Numbered from the stretch's first letter, positions 6,240-13,779 are shown. The stretch: DNA of 19,254 bases from CADEEX01 sp040081555 (GCA_040081555.1 JBEBGG010000064.1:1-19254); one strand, 5' to 3'. The notes: a model not told the origin generated them from the letters alone. A program made the numbers and translations.

Positions 6240-9200
6240 CTAGAAGTCCACCTGCACGCCGAACTTGGCCAGCCGCGCAGTCATGATCGCGTAGGGATAG
6301 AGCCAGATCGGCCCATACCCGCCGAGCGCGCCGTTGACGGCTGATGCGTTGGTCAGGTTGTAGACGTCGAACCGGGGTTCCAGACGGACCTGCTTGAACT
6401 TGAACACCCGGCTCAGTCGCACGTCAACCTGGGTCCAGCGGTTCTCGTACAGCGTGTTCGGCTGGACGATGGTGACGACCGCGGTGCTCGCACCGCCCGA
6501 GAGCTGACGCCCGAGGGACGGGGCGATCTGGGCCGACGTGTACGTGTTGGTCGCGTCGCGCGCGATGCCCGGGTTGTTCTGGTAGGTCAACGCGAACTTG
6601 AAGTCGCCGGGCAGGGGATATGCGAACTGCGCCTTTACCTGCGTCTGGCCCCTCCACGGCCACTCGAACGCGCAGTACGTCGACTGGCTGGCGTTCTGCT
6701 GGTTGGCCAGCTGCACGCCGGACCAGGCTGCACCCGGCACATCCGGCACCGTGCAGTTGTCGTACTTCGTCTGGCCAAACGACACGCCGCCGTTGAGCAG
6801 CCCACCGTCGCCGAAACGCCAGTTCGCAGAGAAGTCCATCCCCTGGAATCGCTCCGTCAGGTTGTAGGTGCCGTCGTCACGGACGACCAGAAAGTCGGTC
6901 TGGCCGAACTTGTTCGGGTTCACGTCGTAGTTGTTGCACACCTGGTAGCCGCCGCCTCCGGGCAGTCGTGAGTCGGTCGGCGCCGCCACACAGTACTGAC
7001 TGAAGTCGCTGGGGCTGACCGACAGGTTGTCTGTCACCGTCTTGTTCCCGTACCACGTCCGGTAGTAGCCAGCCGTCAGGCCGAGGCCCGGACGAAGCTC
7101 CTGCTGCACCACGGCGGTGATCTGCTTGTTCTGCGGCCGGACGTTCCAACCTTCGGTGACGTCTTTCGCGAACCTCGTCGTAATCACAGAAGTGCCGAAG
7201 TTGCTGTTCTGGAACGGCCCGCACTCACCATTCTGGGCAGGGTTCTTCAGGTCGCAGTCCGGGAGGTAGTTGCGGTTGCCGTCGTTCCACGACCGGGTCG
7301 TGTTTGCCACGAGCGTGTTGGCCGCGTTGGTCAGCTTGGTGATGCCCGTGGTCTCGTAGCTGACGTACTTGCCATAGGTGGCCTTGATGGCGGTCTTGCC
7401 GTCGCCGAACACGTTCCACGAGAAGCCCAGGCGGGGGCTGATGTCCTTCCAGTTCGGAACGTTATCCACGCGTCCGAAACTGACCGGACCGAGGAACTGG
7501 CCGCCCGGCCGGGTCTGCGCCGGGTTGTAGCCCTGGAGACCGTCATACCGGATGCCGAGGTTCAGTGTGACGTTGTTGAGCGTCCATTGATCGCTGGCGT
7601 AGATCCCCAACTGGAGCTTCAGGCGTCCCTCTTGCGAGTGCGGATACGCGCCCTGCTTCAGCGCGATGGGCGTCGTGCCGTTCAGAATGTACTGGTATGG
7701 GTAGAGCGGGCCCGTACTTGTGATCACGCTGCGGCCGGTCATCGACTGCTCGCCGATCTTGAACGAATGCGAACCGGTCACATACGAGGCGGACAGACGC
7801 GTCTGGTAGGCGTACTGGTTCCCCATGTCGCCCCATTCCGTGTCGCCGACCACGTCCGTCGAGACGTAGCGCGACCCGTAGGCCACACCGGTGGAGACGT
7901 CGAGCACGGGAATGGCGGTATTGGTGGGAGAGCCGGGAATGTTCGGGATACCGTTCAACTGACGGTCCTGTCTGAGCGACGCGCCGCCGGTAAAGAGCAG
8001 CTTGCTACTGGCCGTGTAGTTCCAGGTGGCCATCCAGTTGTTGTTGGGGAACACGTGGAAGTCCCACGCGGCCTCTGGGTTGGTGATGAAGTAGCTGTAG
8101 CACCAGCAGTAGTCTTGGACGCCGCCGTACAGGCTGATCTTGTTCTTCTGGTTCACCTGCCACGTGAGGCGCAGCGCCCCATCCCGCGTGTACCGGTCGT
8201 AGAAGGCCGGCCGGGTCAGGTCGGCTTCATATGGCTTGAATCCCCCGGCGGCAATCGAGGCTGGCGAGAGCGCCGCCTGGTTGGCGGGCTTGTTGAAATA
8301 GACGCCGGCGATGTTCTCGATGGCGCCCCATGCGCGCGCGCCGCCATAGAACCAGACCTTGTCCTTGGCAATCGGTCCGCCCACCCCGAGGCCGAGATCC
8401 CAGATCTTCTGGATCTTGCCGATCTGCGTCAGGAAGCGCGCCTTCAGAGATTCGGTGAGATTGCTCCCCTGGAACTTGTCGTTGGTCCCCTCCACGGTGG
8501 CCGTGGTGGAGAACCTGTTGCCGCCGTCCTTGGGCACCACGTTCATGTTGAGCCCGCTGCTCTCGGTTTCGACCGACGCTGCCGCGGTATCCAGCACGAC
8601 CTCCTGCACCATCTGCTGGTTGACTTGGTAGCGGGTCGACGCGGCAAAGTTGTAGGCCGAGTTCAGCTTCATCCCGTCGAGCGTCCGCATGCCCTGCATC
8701 GAGCCGTGGATCTGGGAAAAACCGTAGACCGTGTCGCCCTTGCTGCCGCCGGCGTCGCCCCCGCCCAGTGCCTGGCCGGTGGCCTGCGCGCCGAGCGTGA
8801 TGGCCGCCAGCGCGGCCACGCTACGTGACGTCGGTAAGGCGTCGAGCACGTCTCGCGTGAGCACGTTCTGTCCCCGCGTGTTCTGGACGTCAACCAGCGG
8901 CGCCGCACCGCTGACCGTGATCGTCTCCTCGACGCCGCCGACCTTCAGTTCAGCGTTGATGTTCGCCGTGAAGCCGGTGTTCAGTTGGAGGCCTTCGCGT
9001 TTTACCGTCGAGAACCCCGCCAGCGTGAAGGTGACCGTGTAGGTGCCGGGGCGAAGGTCGATGATTCTGTACCTGCCTTCACCGTTGCTGACGGCGGTGC
9101 GGACTTTCTCGATCAACGCCGGACTGGCGGCCTCGACCGTCACGCCCGGCATCAGGGCCCCCGAGGCGTCCCTCACTTCGCCGGCGATGGCGGCGGTCGT

Positions 9201-9287
9201 CGACGACTGAGCGAGCGCCAGCCGGGGAAGCGTTAGCAGCAGAATCGTACACAACAGGAACCTGCTTCGAACGAGGTGCACACGCAT
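6240..9287 (-). CDS. TonB-dependent receptor, Oar-like, complete
   Basis: A 1015-residue outer-membrane receptor. Order: signal peptide 1-26 (ending LALA before Q), carboxypeptidase-regulatory-like domain about 30-112 (GEVRDASGALMPGVTV; LRPGTYTVTF), plug about 118-250 (EETITVSGA; VLDALPTSRS; GGGDAGGSKGD), then a large beta-barrel to the C-terminal Phe, a usual mark of outer-membrane proteins. Family members import siderophores, glycans or other bulky substrates, or export in Oar-type roles; the substrate is not deducible here. The start ATG 9287 is taken because GGGAGG precedes it and the signal peptide begins there; the open frame's earlier ATG at 9329 would add 14 polar residues. Mature-protein cysteines are eight in number and fall in close pairs (see findings). 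Promoter-like elements lie at 9346-9374 and a strong terminator at 6154-6202, so it is monocistronic. Confidence 0.95.
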   Translation of the reverse strand: MRVHLVRSRFLLCTILLLTLPRLALAQSSTTAAIAGEVRDASGALMPGVTVEAASPALIEKVRTAVSNGEGRYRIIDLRPGTYTVTFTLAGFSTVKREGLQLNTGFTANINAELKVGGVEETITVSGAAPLVDVQNTRGQNVLTRDVLDALPTSRSVAALAAITLGAQATGQALGGGDAGGSKGDTVYGFSQIHGSMQGMRTLDGMKLNSAYNFAASTRYQVNQQMVQEVVLDTAAASVETESSGLNMNVVPKDGGNRFSTTATVEGTNDKFQGSNLTESLKARFLTQIGKIQKIWDLGLGVGGPIAKDKVWFYGGARAWGAIENIAGVYFNKPANQAALSPASIAAGGFKPYEADLTRPAFYDRYTRDGALRLTWQVNQKNKISLYGGVQDYCWCYSYFITNPEAAWDFHVFPNNNWMATWNYTASSKLLFTGGASLRQDRQLNGIPNIPGSPTNTAIPVLDVSTGVAYGSRYVSTDVVGDTEWGDMGNQYAYQTRLSASYVTGSHSFKIGEQSMTGRSVITSTGPLYPYQYILNGTTPIALKQGAYPHSQEGRLKLQLGIYASDQWTLNNVTLNLGIRYDGLQGYNPAQTRPGGQFLGPVSFGRVDNVPNWKDISPRLGFSWNVFGDGKTAIKATYGKYVSYETTGITKLTNAANTLVANTTRSWNDGNRNYLPDCDLKNPAQNGECGPFQNSNFGTSVITTRFAKDVTEGWNVRPQNKQITAVVQQELRPGLGLTAGYYRTWYGNKTVTDNLSVSPSDFSQYCVAAPTDSRLPGGGGYQVCNNYDVNPNKFGQTDFLVVRDDGTYNLTERFQGMDFSANWRFGDGGLLNGGVSFGQTKYDNCTVPDVPGAAWSGVQLANQQNASQSTYCAFEWPWRGQTQVKAQFAYPLPGDFKFALTYQNNPGIARDATNTYTSAQIAPSLGRQLSGGASTAVVTIVQPNTLYENRWTQVDVRLSRVFKFKQVRLEPRFDVYNLTNASAVNGALGGYGPIWLYPYAIMTARLAKFGVQVDF

Positions 9288-9345
9288 ACGTATTTTCCTC
9301 CCGAGGCGGCGAGTTGGCGACGTGCCCATCTAACCAGGGCGCCGC

Positions 9346-9374
9346 TTTGTATGACAAATTCGTCTGATGATCAA
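9346..9374 (-). promoter_or_regulatory. Predicted promoter of the complete receptor
   Basis: On the minus strand TTGATC (plus 9369-9374) and TACAAA (plus 9346-9351) are 17 bases apart, the same layout as the promoter predicted for the paralogue at the left edge. The -35 overlaps the end of the U-rich run of the tRNA-Cys terminator, packing the two units back to back. The leader would be about 50 bases. Confidence 0.45.
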
Positions 9375-9408
9375 GAAATAAACGGGAGAACCCACGCCTG
9401 GGCTCTCC
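9372..9408 (-). terminator. Rho-independent terminator of tRNA-Cys
   Basis: GGAGAACCC (9385-9393) pairs with GGGCTCTCC (9400-9408) over nine positions, one of them G-U in the minus-strand RNA, around a 6-base loop. On the minus strand it is followed by CGTTTATTTCTTG. It ends the tRNA-Cys transcript about 40 bases after the CCA. Confidence 0.75.
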
Positions 9409-9447
9409 TGCTCGGACTCGAATCTCTGGATGTGCTTGAGAAGAATT

Positions 9448-9521
<74 letters not shown>

Positions 9522-9553
9522 TGACGGAATGAACGTGCGGTGTGTGACTGACG

Positions 9554-9583
9554 ATTGTGGCCCACTTCCCGCCCGGCTTGCAA
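9554..9583 (-). promoter_or_regulatory. Possible tRNA-Cys promoter
   Basis: On the minus strand TTGCAA (plus 9578-9583) and CACAAT (plus 9554-9559) are 18 bases apart, with transcription predicted to start about 25 bases before the tRNA. The -35 hexamer is its own reverse complement. Both hexamers match the consensus at only four of six positions. Confidence 0.3.
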
Positions 9584-9647
9584 ACGGTACAGCCCTGAAG
9601 AAGACCTGCCCCCTCGCCTCGCACTGGTATATAAAGCGCCAATCGCG

Positions 9648-10445
9648 ATGCCTCGAGTGCTTGCCGCCGTCAGTGCCGTCGTGCTCCTCGCCACATTCGG
9701 CGTCTCCGCGCGTCCGTCCCCAGGCGAGCCCGACGCCCTCCGCATCCTCACCTACAACATTCACCACGGCGAAGGCATGGACGGCGTGTTCGATCTCTAT
9801 CGCGTCGCGGAAGTGGTGATGGCCGAGTGGCCAGACCTCGTCGCGCTGCAGGAAGTGGATCAGGCGACGCAGCGTTCGGGAGGCGTACGGCAGGCCAATG
9901 AACTCTCGGCGCTGACTGGACTGGGCGTCGCCTTTGGTAAAGCGATGGACTACGACGGTGGCGAGTACGGTATCGCCATACTCTCCAGGTGGCCCATGCT
10001 CCACGTTGAGAATCGGCCTCTGCCCCGCGCCGATGGAATGGAGCCGCGCACGGCCTTGACGGTTGAAGTGGCACCGCCCAACTCGGCCCGGCACGTGCTC
10101 TTCACCACGACGCATCTGGATCAAGGTCGTGATGCCGGCAATCGCCTGCTGCAGGCGGACCACCTCAATCGTCTCCTCGCAAAGACCGACACGCCGAGCA
10201 TTCTCGCCGGCGACATGAACAGCCGGGTCGACACCGACGTCATCCAGACACTGCGAAGCCTCTGGAACGACATGTTCGTGGAGCCGCCGGCAGACCCAGC
10301 GCAGCGACCCCGCTACCGCGTCGACTACGTGATGGCCCGCCCCGCCCCTCGCTGGCGCACCGTTGAAGCACGCGCGATCGAGGCACCGGGCGTGTCAGAC
10401 CACAGGCCGGTGCTGGCAGTGTTGGAGTTGGAACCTCGGGATTAG
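9648..10445 (+). CDS. Endonuclease/exonuclease/phosphatase-fold protein, exported
   Basis: A 265-residue member of the DNase I-like superfamily. An N-terminal signal peptide or anchor spans residues 1-22 (MPRVLAAVSAVVLLATFGVSA). The active-site motifs are complete and in order: TYNIHHG (35-41), QEVD (68-71), TTHLD (154-158), GDMN (188-191), RVDYV (224-228) and SDHRP (250-254), which provide the metal-binding Asn/Glu and the catalytic His/Asp pairs. The family cleaves phosphodiester or phosphomonoester bonds in DNA, RNA, phosphoinositides or sphingomyelin; export suggests an extracytoplasmic substrate, possibly lipid or nucleic acid, but the sequence does not choose. ATG 9648 is taken because the signal peptide starts there; no Shine-Dalgarno sequence is present and TATATAAAG lies just upstream (9628-9636), so a leaderless transcript is possible. 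The gene ends head-on to tRNA-Gly. Confidence 0.88.
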   Translation: MPRVLAAVSAVVLLATFGVSARPSPGEPDALRILTYNIHHGEGMDGVFDLYRVAEVVMAEWPDLVALQEVDQATQRSGGVRQANELSALTGLGVAFGKAMDYDGGEYGIAILSRWPMLHVENRPLPRADGMEPRTALTVEVAPPNSARHVLFTTTHLDQGRDAGNRLLQADHLNRLLAKTDTPSILAGDMNSRVDTDVIQTLRSLWNDMFVEPPADPAQRPRYRVDYVMARPAPRWRTVEARAIEAPGVSDHRPVLAVLELEPRD

Positions 10446-10468
10446 CGGCGAAATGTAGGGGAGGAAGA

Positions 10469-10543
10469 TGGAGCGGGAAACGGGATTCGAACCCGCGACT
10501 TCGACCTTGGCAAGGTCGCACTCTACCACTGAGTTATTCCCGC
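10469..10543 (-). tRNA. tRNA-Gly (anticodon GCC)
   Basis: A 75-base cloverleaf with encoded CCA (10469-10471) and U discriminator at 10472. The acceptor arm pairs GCGGGAA with TTCCCGC. The anticodon stem CGACC/GGTCG closes TTGCCAA, giving anticodon GCC. The T arm carries GGTTCGAAT. It lies 60 bases after galT on the same strand with no convincing promoter of its own between them, so it may be cut from the galT transcript by RNase P. No intrinsic terminator is seen downstream. Confidence 0.97.
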
Positions 10544-10567
10544 TCGACGAGAAGGCCTACCGTACCA

Positions 10568-10603
10568 CACGCTCGCATCCGTCGGCAAGGTCCGGCGAGC
10601 GTG
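10568..10603 (-). other. Stem-loop directly after the galT stop codon
   Basis: CACGCTCGC (10568-10576) and GCGAGCGTG (10595-10603) form a perfect 9-bp stem whose first base follows the galT TAG without a gap. The 18-base loop can form a further short CGG/CCG pairing. No U-run follows on the minus strand, and tRNA-Gly starts 25 bases downstream. It could protect the mRNA 3' end after tRNA processing or act in factor-dependent termination. Confidence 0.55.
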
Positions 10604-11599
10604 CTACTTGGGGTTGCGCAGAACTTCCGCCGCTTCTTCGGGAGCCGTGGGGTTGATGTAGAACCCGGTGCCCCACTCAAAGCCCGCCGTCCGCGTCAGC
10701 TTCGGCATCAGCTCCACGTGCCAGTGATAGTAGGCACCGACATCCTCTGAGAACGGTGAGTTGTGGATGATCAGATTGAAGGGCGGCGACTCGAGCGCCT
10801 GGTTCATCCGCGACAGCACCAGCTTGATCATCCGGGCGAGATTCTCATAAACCTGACGCGGCGCTTCTTCGAAGCGCGAGCCATGGACCCGCGGCAGAAT
10901 CCAGGTTTCAAACGGAAACCGCGCCGCATACGGCGCAAGCGCGACGATATCGGCGTTTTCGTGGATGACGCGCTTCCCCGCCGACACCTCCTGCCGGATG
11001 ATGTCGCAGAAAACGCAGCGCTCCTTCGCCTTGAAGTGCCGCTTGGCACCCTCGATCTCTTCGCGCACAAAGTCCGGCACAATCGGCAGCGCAATGAGCT
11101 GCGAATGTGAGTGCTCAAGCGTCGCCCCTGCCGCGGCTCCGTGGTTCTTGAACACCAGGATGTAACGGAAGCGGATGTCGCGCTTCAAGTCCACAATGCG
11201 TTCGCGGAAGGCCCAGAGCACGCGCTCGATCTCTGGCTCGCTCATCGTTGCCAGGACCTTGGCATGATCCGGTGTCTCGATGATCACTTCATGCGCACCG
11301 ATGCCGTTCATCCGATCGAAGAGCCCCTCGCCTTCGCGGTCGAGCGTACCCTCCACATGCAGCGCCGGGAACTTGTTCGGCACGACACGAATGTCCCAGC
11401 CAGGACCGTTGGGCGCGCTGCCGTTCCTGAACGCCAGCACTTCGTGCGGCGTCATCGTCTCGCTGCCGGCACAAAAGGGACAGTGCTCGCCGCCGATGAT
11501 GCTGGCTTGCTCGAGGCGGAAATCGTTGGGACGCTTGCTGCGGCCGGTGGAAATGATGACCCAGCGGCCGGTGACGGGATCTTTGCGAAGCTCAGGCAA
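10604..11599 (-). CDS. galT: Galactose-1-phosphate uridylyltransferase
   Basis: A 331-residue GalT of the HIT superfamily. In the Leloir pathway this cytoplasmic enzyme exchanges uridylyl between UDP-glucose and galactose-1-phosphate. The catalytic triad region HSHSQ (163-167) carries the nucleophilic His165 in place of the classical HPHGQ. Zinc-site candidates are C40/C43 (CPFC) and C195/C198 (CVFC). The conserved C-terminal block YYHWHVELMPKL (290-301) followed by GTGFYINP is typical. The start is TTG at 11599 (protein beginning MPELRKDPVTGRWVII, the family's normal N-terminus); a stop three codons further upstream leaves no ATG option. No other Leloir gene is nearby, so a broader role as a nucleotidyl transferase for sugar-1-phosphates cannot be excluded. 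It is last in a minus-strand series before tRNA-Gly. Confidence 0.93.
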   Translation of the reverse strand: MPELRKDPVTGRWVIISTGRSKRPNDFRLEQASIIGGEHCPFCAGSETMTPHEVLAFRNGSAPNGPGWDIRVVPNKFPALHVEGTLDREGEGLFDRMNGIGAHEVIIETPDHAKVLATMSEPEIERVLWAFRERIVDLKRDIRFRYILVFKNHGAAAGATLEHSHSQLIALPIVPDFVREEIEGAKRHFKAKERCVFCDIIRQEVSAGKRVIHENADIVALAPYAARFPFETWILPRVHGSRFEEAPRQVYENLARMIKLVLSRMNQALESPPFNLIIHNSPFSEDVGAYYHWHVELMPKLTRTAGFEWGTGFYINPTAPEEAAEVLRNPK

Positions 11600-11608
11600 G
11601 GCACGAAT

Positions 11609-11629
11609 CTACCGTACAGAAGTCGGTAG
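11609..11629 (-). promoter_or_regulatory. Hairpin covering the weak galT ribosome binding site
   Basis: CTACCG (11609-11614) and CGGTAG (11624-11629) form a 6-bp stem with a 9-base loop in the 44-base gap between yraN and galT. On the minus strand its 3' arm holds GGTAG, the only purine-rich stretch at suitable distance before the TTG start. It may restrain translation; the stem is short and could be chance. Confidence 0.3.
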
Positions 11630-11643
11630 CGGATAGTCGTGGT

Positions 11644-12009
11644 TCAGTTCACGTCAAAGGCGTTCTGATAGAACTCGATTCCTGGCGAGGGCGTGCTCAC
11701 GTCAATCGAGACCACGTCAAATCGACAAGGGGCGTGCGTCAGCCGCTCTCGGCTCAGGAAATCGAGCGCGATAGCGGCCAGGCGCCGGCGCTTGAGGTAG
11801 TTGACGGCCTCGCCGCCATCGCCATAGTTCCTGCCGGTGCGCGTCTTCACCTCAATGAAGACGACCGTAGGGCCATCGCGCGCGATGATGTCGATTTCGC
11901 CGCCTCGCCGGCGGTAGCGGCGGGCAAGAATGACGTACCCGCGGCGGGTGATTTCATCACAGGCAAGATCTTCGCCGGATTTTCCGAGTTGCTGGCGCGC
12001 ATCAGACAT
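11644..12009 (-). CDS. yraN: UPF0102 (YraN) family endonuclease-like protein
   Basis: A 121-residue protein of the YraN/UPF0102 family, which adopts a restriction-endonuclease-like fold. The full family pattern is present: GKSGEDLA (9-16), RGYVILARRYR (23-33), GGEIDIIARDG (36-46) and FIEVKTR (51-57), with E38, D40, E53 and K55 matching the PD-(D/E)XK catalytic set. The GDGGEAVNYLKRRRL region (63-77) corresponds to the usual basic helix. Biochemical function is not firmly known; roles in DNA repair or processing are proposed for the family. ATG 12009 is chosen from the family N-terminus; the open frame extends 23 codons upstream into the end of cysS without family similarity. It follows a hairpin after cysS. 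Confidence 0.92.
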   Translation of the reverse strand: MSDARQQLGKSGEDLACDEITRRGYVILARRYRRRGGEIDIIARDGPTVVFIEVKTRTGRNYGDGGEAVNYLKRRRLAAIALDFLSRERLTHAPCRFDVVSIDVSTPSPGIEFYQNAFDVN

Positions 12010-12020
12010 GGATACGCGGA

Positions 12021-12059
12021 GGCAGCAAGAACGGGACCCACGCTGGGCGCTGGGTCCCG
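12021..12059 (-). terminator. Possible terminator or attenuator between cysS and yraN
   Basis: CGGGACCCA (12032-12040) and TGGGTCCCG (12051-12059) form a perfect 9-bp stem with a 10-base loop, starting three bases after the cysS stop codon. On the minus strand it is followed by TTCTTGCTGCC, a short and imperfect U-rich run. Since yraN begins only 22 bases further on with no clear promoter, partial read-through seems likely. Confidence 0.5.
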
Positions 12060-12062
12060 CGC

Positions 12063-13481
12063 CTATTTCATCTTCCACCGCGTGCCCGCGGCGGAGTCTT
12101 CAAGCAGAATGCCGCGGGCGGCGAGGTCCTGCCGGATGCGGTCACTCTCCGCAAAGTCGCGTCGACGACGGGCGGCGTGGCGGGCTTCGATGAGCTGCTC
12201 GATCTCGGCCACCGGCACTGGTGGTTGATCGTCTTCGGCCTTGCGGAGTGAGAGGATGCCGAGCACCTGGTCGAAGCCGGCAAATGCCGCGCGCACGACC
12301 GTCGCGTCGCCTTTGCCGAACTGCCCGGCGTCGATCGCTGTGTTGATGGCGCGCACCAGCTCGAACATGGCACCAAAGGCGGCCGCGGTATTCAGGTCAC
12401 TGAGCATCGCCGCGCTGAACTCGTCCACCGCCTGTCTCACCCGCGCCGTGGTCGCGTCGTTGGCGCCTTCGACCGTGACGGCGTCCACGCGCGCCAGACA
12501 ATCGGTGAGGCGCTTGAGCGCCTCTTCCATCTGCGAAAGGCTGGCCCAGGTGAAGTTCAACTGCTTGCGATAGTGCGCCGACATCAGCAGCGCTCGGACG
12601 GCTGAGGGGCGGATCCCCTTCGCGACCAGGTCCGGCACCGTGTAGACGTTGCCGAGCGACTTGGACATCTTCTGGTCGTCAACGAGCAGATACTCGACGT
12701 GCATCCAGAAGCGCGAGAACTGCGTACCGGTCGCGCCTTCGCTCTGCGCGATCTCGTTTTCGTGGTGCGGAAAGATCAGGTCGATCCCGCCGGTGTGAAT
12801 ATCGATCGGCGATTGACCAAGCAGCCGCAGCGCCATGGCCGAACACTCCAGGTGCCAGCCCGGGCGTCCCGGCGGATTCACCTCGTTCCAGGTCGGCTCG
12901 CCTTCCTTGGTCGCCTTCCACAACACGAAATCTCTGGCGTCGTCTTTGTCGTAGTTGTCGGCCGCGACGCGCGCGCCCGGCTGCATCGCCTCCGGGGCGA
13001 GGTGCGCCAGCTTGCCATAGCCTGGCAGCGTCGAGATCTTGAAGTAGATCGATCCGTCGCTCTCGTAGGTATGTCCGTTCTTGGTCAACGCGCCAATCAG
13101 GTCTGCCATCGCCTGAATGTTTGCCGGATCAGTCGCGCGTGGGTTCTCTTCGACCGGCTCCAACCCCAGCGCGACGGCATCCTCCAGAAACATCGCGATG
13201 TACTGGTCCGTATAGCTGCGAAGGTCCATGCCGGCCTTCTGGGCGCCGAGGATGGTGCGGTCGTCCACGTCCGTGAAGTTGACGACGTGACGGACCTGAT
13301 AGCCAAGCAGATGCCTGAGCGTCCGCCGCAGAACGTCGACGCAGACAAACGTGCGGAAGTTGCCGACATGGCCGCGGGCATACACCGTGAGTCCGCACGT
13401 GTACATGCGTACGGTATTGCCAGGACCAGGAAGGAACTCTTCCTCAGAGCGCGTGAGTGTGTTGTAGAGCCGCAGGTGCAC
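12063..13481 (-). CDS. cysS: Cysteinyl-tRNA synthetase
   Basis: A 472-residue class I synthetase that charges tRNA-Cys in the cytoplasm. CGLTVYARGHVGNFRTF (29-45) contains the HIGH-type motif as HVGN and the first zinc ligand C29; the other ligands are C213 in WHLECSAM and H239/E243 in FPHHENEIAQS. KMSKSLGN (271-278) is the second signature. DIHTGGIDLIFPHH is intact, and the C-terminal DALR-type helical domain follows with the usual ARRRRDFAESDRIRQDLAARGI near the end. Length is normal (E. coli 461). The start is GTG at 13481, fixed by the family N-terminus (MHLRLYNTLTRSEEEF). It lies nine bases after the 92-residue gene and is followed by a hairpin. No T-box leader is seen, as expected for an internal operon gene. 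Confidence 0.97.
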   Translation of the reverse strand: MHLRLYNTLTRSEEEFLPGPGNTVRMYTCGLTVYARGHVGNFRTFVCVDVLRRTLRHLLGYQVRHVVNFTDVDDRTILGAQKAGMDLRSYTDQYIAMFLEDAVALGLEPVEENPRATDPANIQAMADLIGALTKNGHTYESDGSIYFKISTLPGYGKLAHLAPEAMQPGARVAADNYDKDDARDFVLWKATKEGEPTWNEVNPPGRPGWHLECSAMALRLLGQSPIDIHTGGIDLIFPHHENEIAQSEGATGTQFSRFWMHVEYLLVDDQKMSKSLGNVYTVPDLVAKGIRPSAVRALLMSAHYRKQLNFTWASLSQMEEALKRLTDCLARVDAVTVEGANDATTARVRQAVDEFSAAMLSDLNTAAAFGAMFELVRAINTAIDAGQFGKGDATVVRAAFAGFDQVLGILSLRKAEDDQPPVPVAEIEQLIEARHAARRRRDFAESDRIRQDLAARGILLEDSAAGTRWKMK

Positions 13482-13490
13482 GAGGGACCG

Positions 13491-13769
13491 TCAGGAAAGG
13501 TAAATGGATTCTTGGAAGATGCGGCTGCCATCGGACGAGATCAAGACATCGATCTTGCCGCCACCGGCCCGGAACTGCACGTCGCAGCGCCGCGGGCCCG
13601 CGGCCCCGGTCTTGTCGACCGCTCGTTCGATCGCTTCGGTCATCGCCGAAATCGACGTCTTGGCACAGCCCACGTAGGTGAAGATCTGCTGCGCGAGGTC
13701 GTCGACCAATCCCGCCGGCGCCCCCTGGGTGGACACTTCGATCGCGAAGAAGAACTCGTGTGAGGCCAC
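13491..13769 (-). CDS. Unrecognised 92-residue protein, degenerate GHKL/anti-sigma ATPase-like
   Basis: I cannot name a family with confidence. The protein starts with GTG at 13769 (MASHEFFFAIEVSTQG), ten bases after ribF ends, and stops nine bases before cysS, so it is embedded in the operon. Predicted order is strand (5-14), helix (19-33), helix (39-54), strand (61-67), strand (73-78), which is the start of the HATPase_c_2 layout used by RsbW-type anti-sigma kinases. TEAIERA (44-50) stands where the N box (E...N) would be but has Arg for the Asn, and SSDGSRIF (78-85) recalls the D-x-G-x-G box in altered form. It ends soon after, so an ATP-binding core would be incomplete. An ATP-independent binding role is inference. 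The frame is well supported by spacing and by the absence of any better option in this interval. Confidence 0.7.
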   Translation of the reverse strand: MASHEFFFAIEVSTQGAPAGLVDDLAQQIFTYVGCAKTSISAMTEAIERAVDKTGAAGPRRCDVQFRAGGGKIDVLISSDGSRIFQESIYLS

Positions 13770-13779
13770 GCGCGAGATC

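Noticed and set aside
7587..8828. Long open frame on the plus strand (413 codons) opposite the complete receptor
   Set aside because: It is antisense to a receptor with continuous family motifs; its translation is rich in Arg, Gly, Val and His with no recognisable domain, as expected of a GC-rich shadow frame.
13482..13490. T-box leader for cysS
   Set aside because: cysS is internal to an operon with a nine-base gap; there is no room for a T-box, and none is visible before the operon.
12699..13763. Plus-strand open frame of 354 codons opposite cysS and the 92-residue gene
   Set aside because: cysS is certain on the other strand; this frame is a mirror of its codon pattern.
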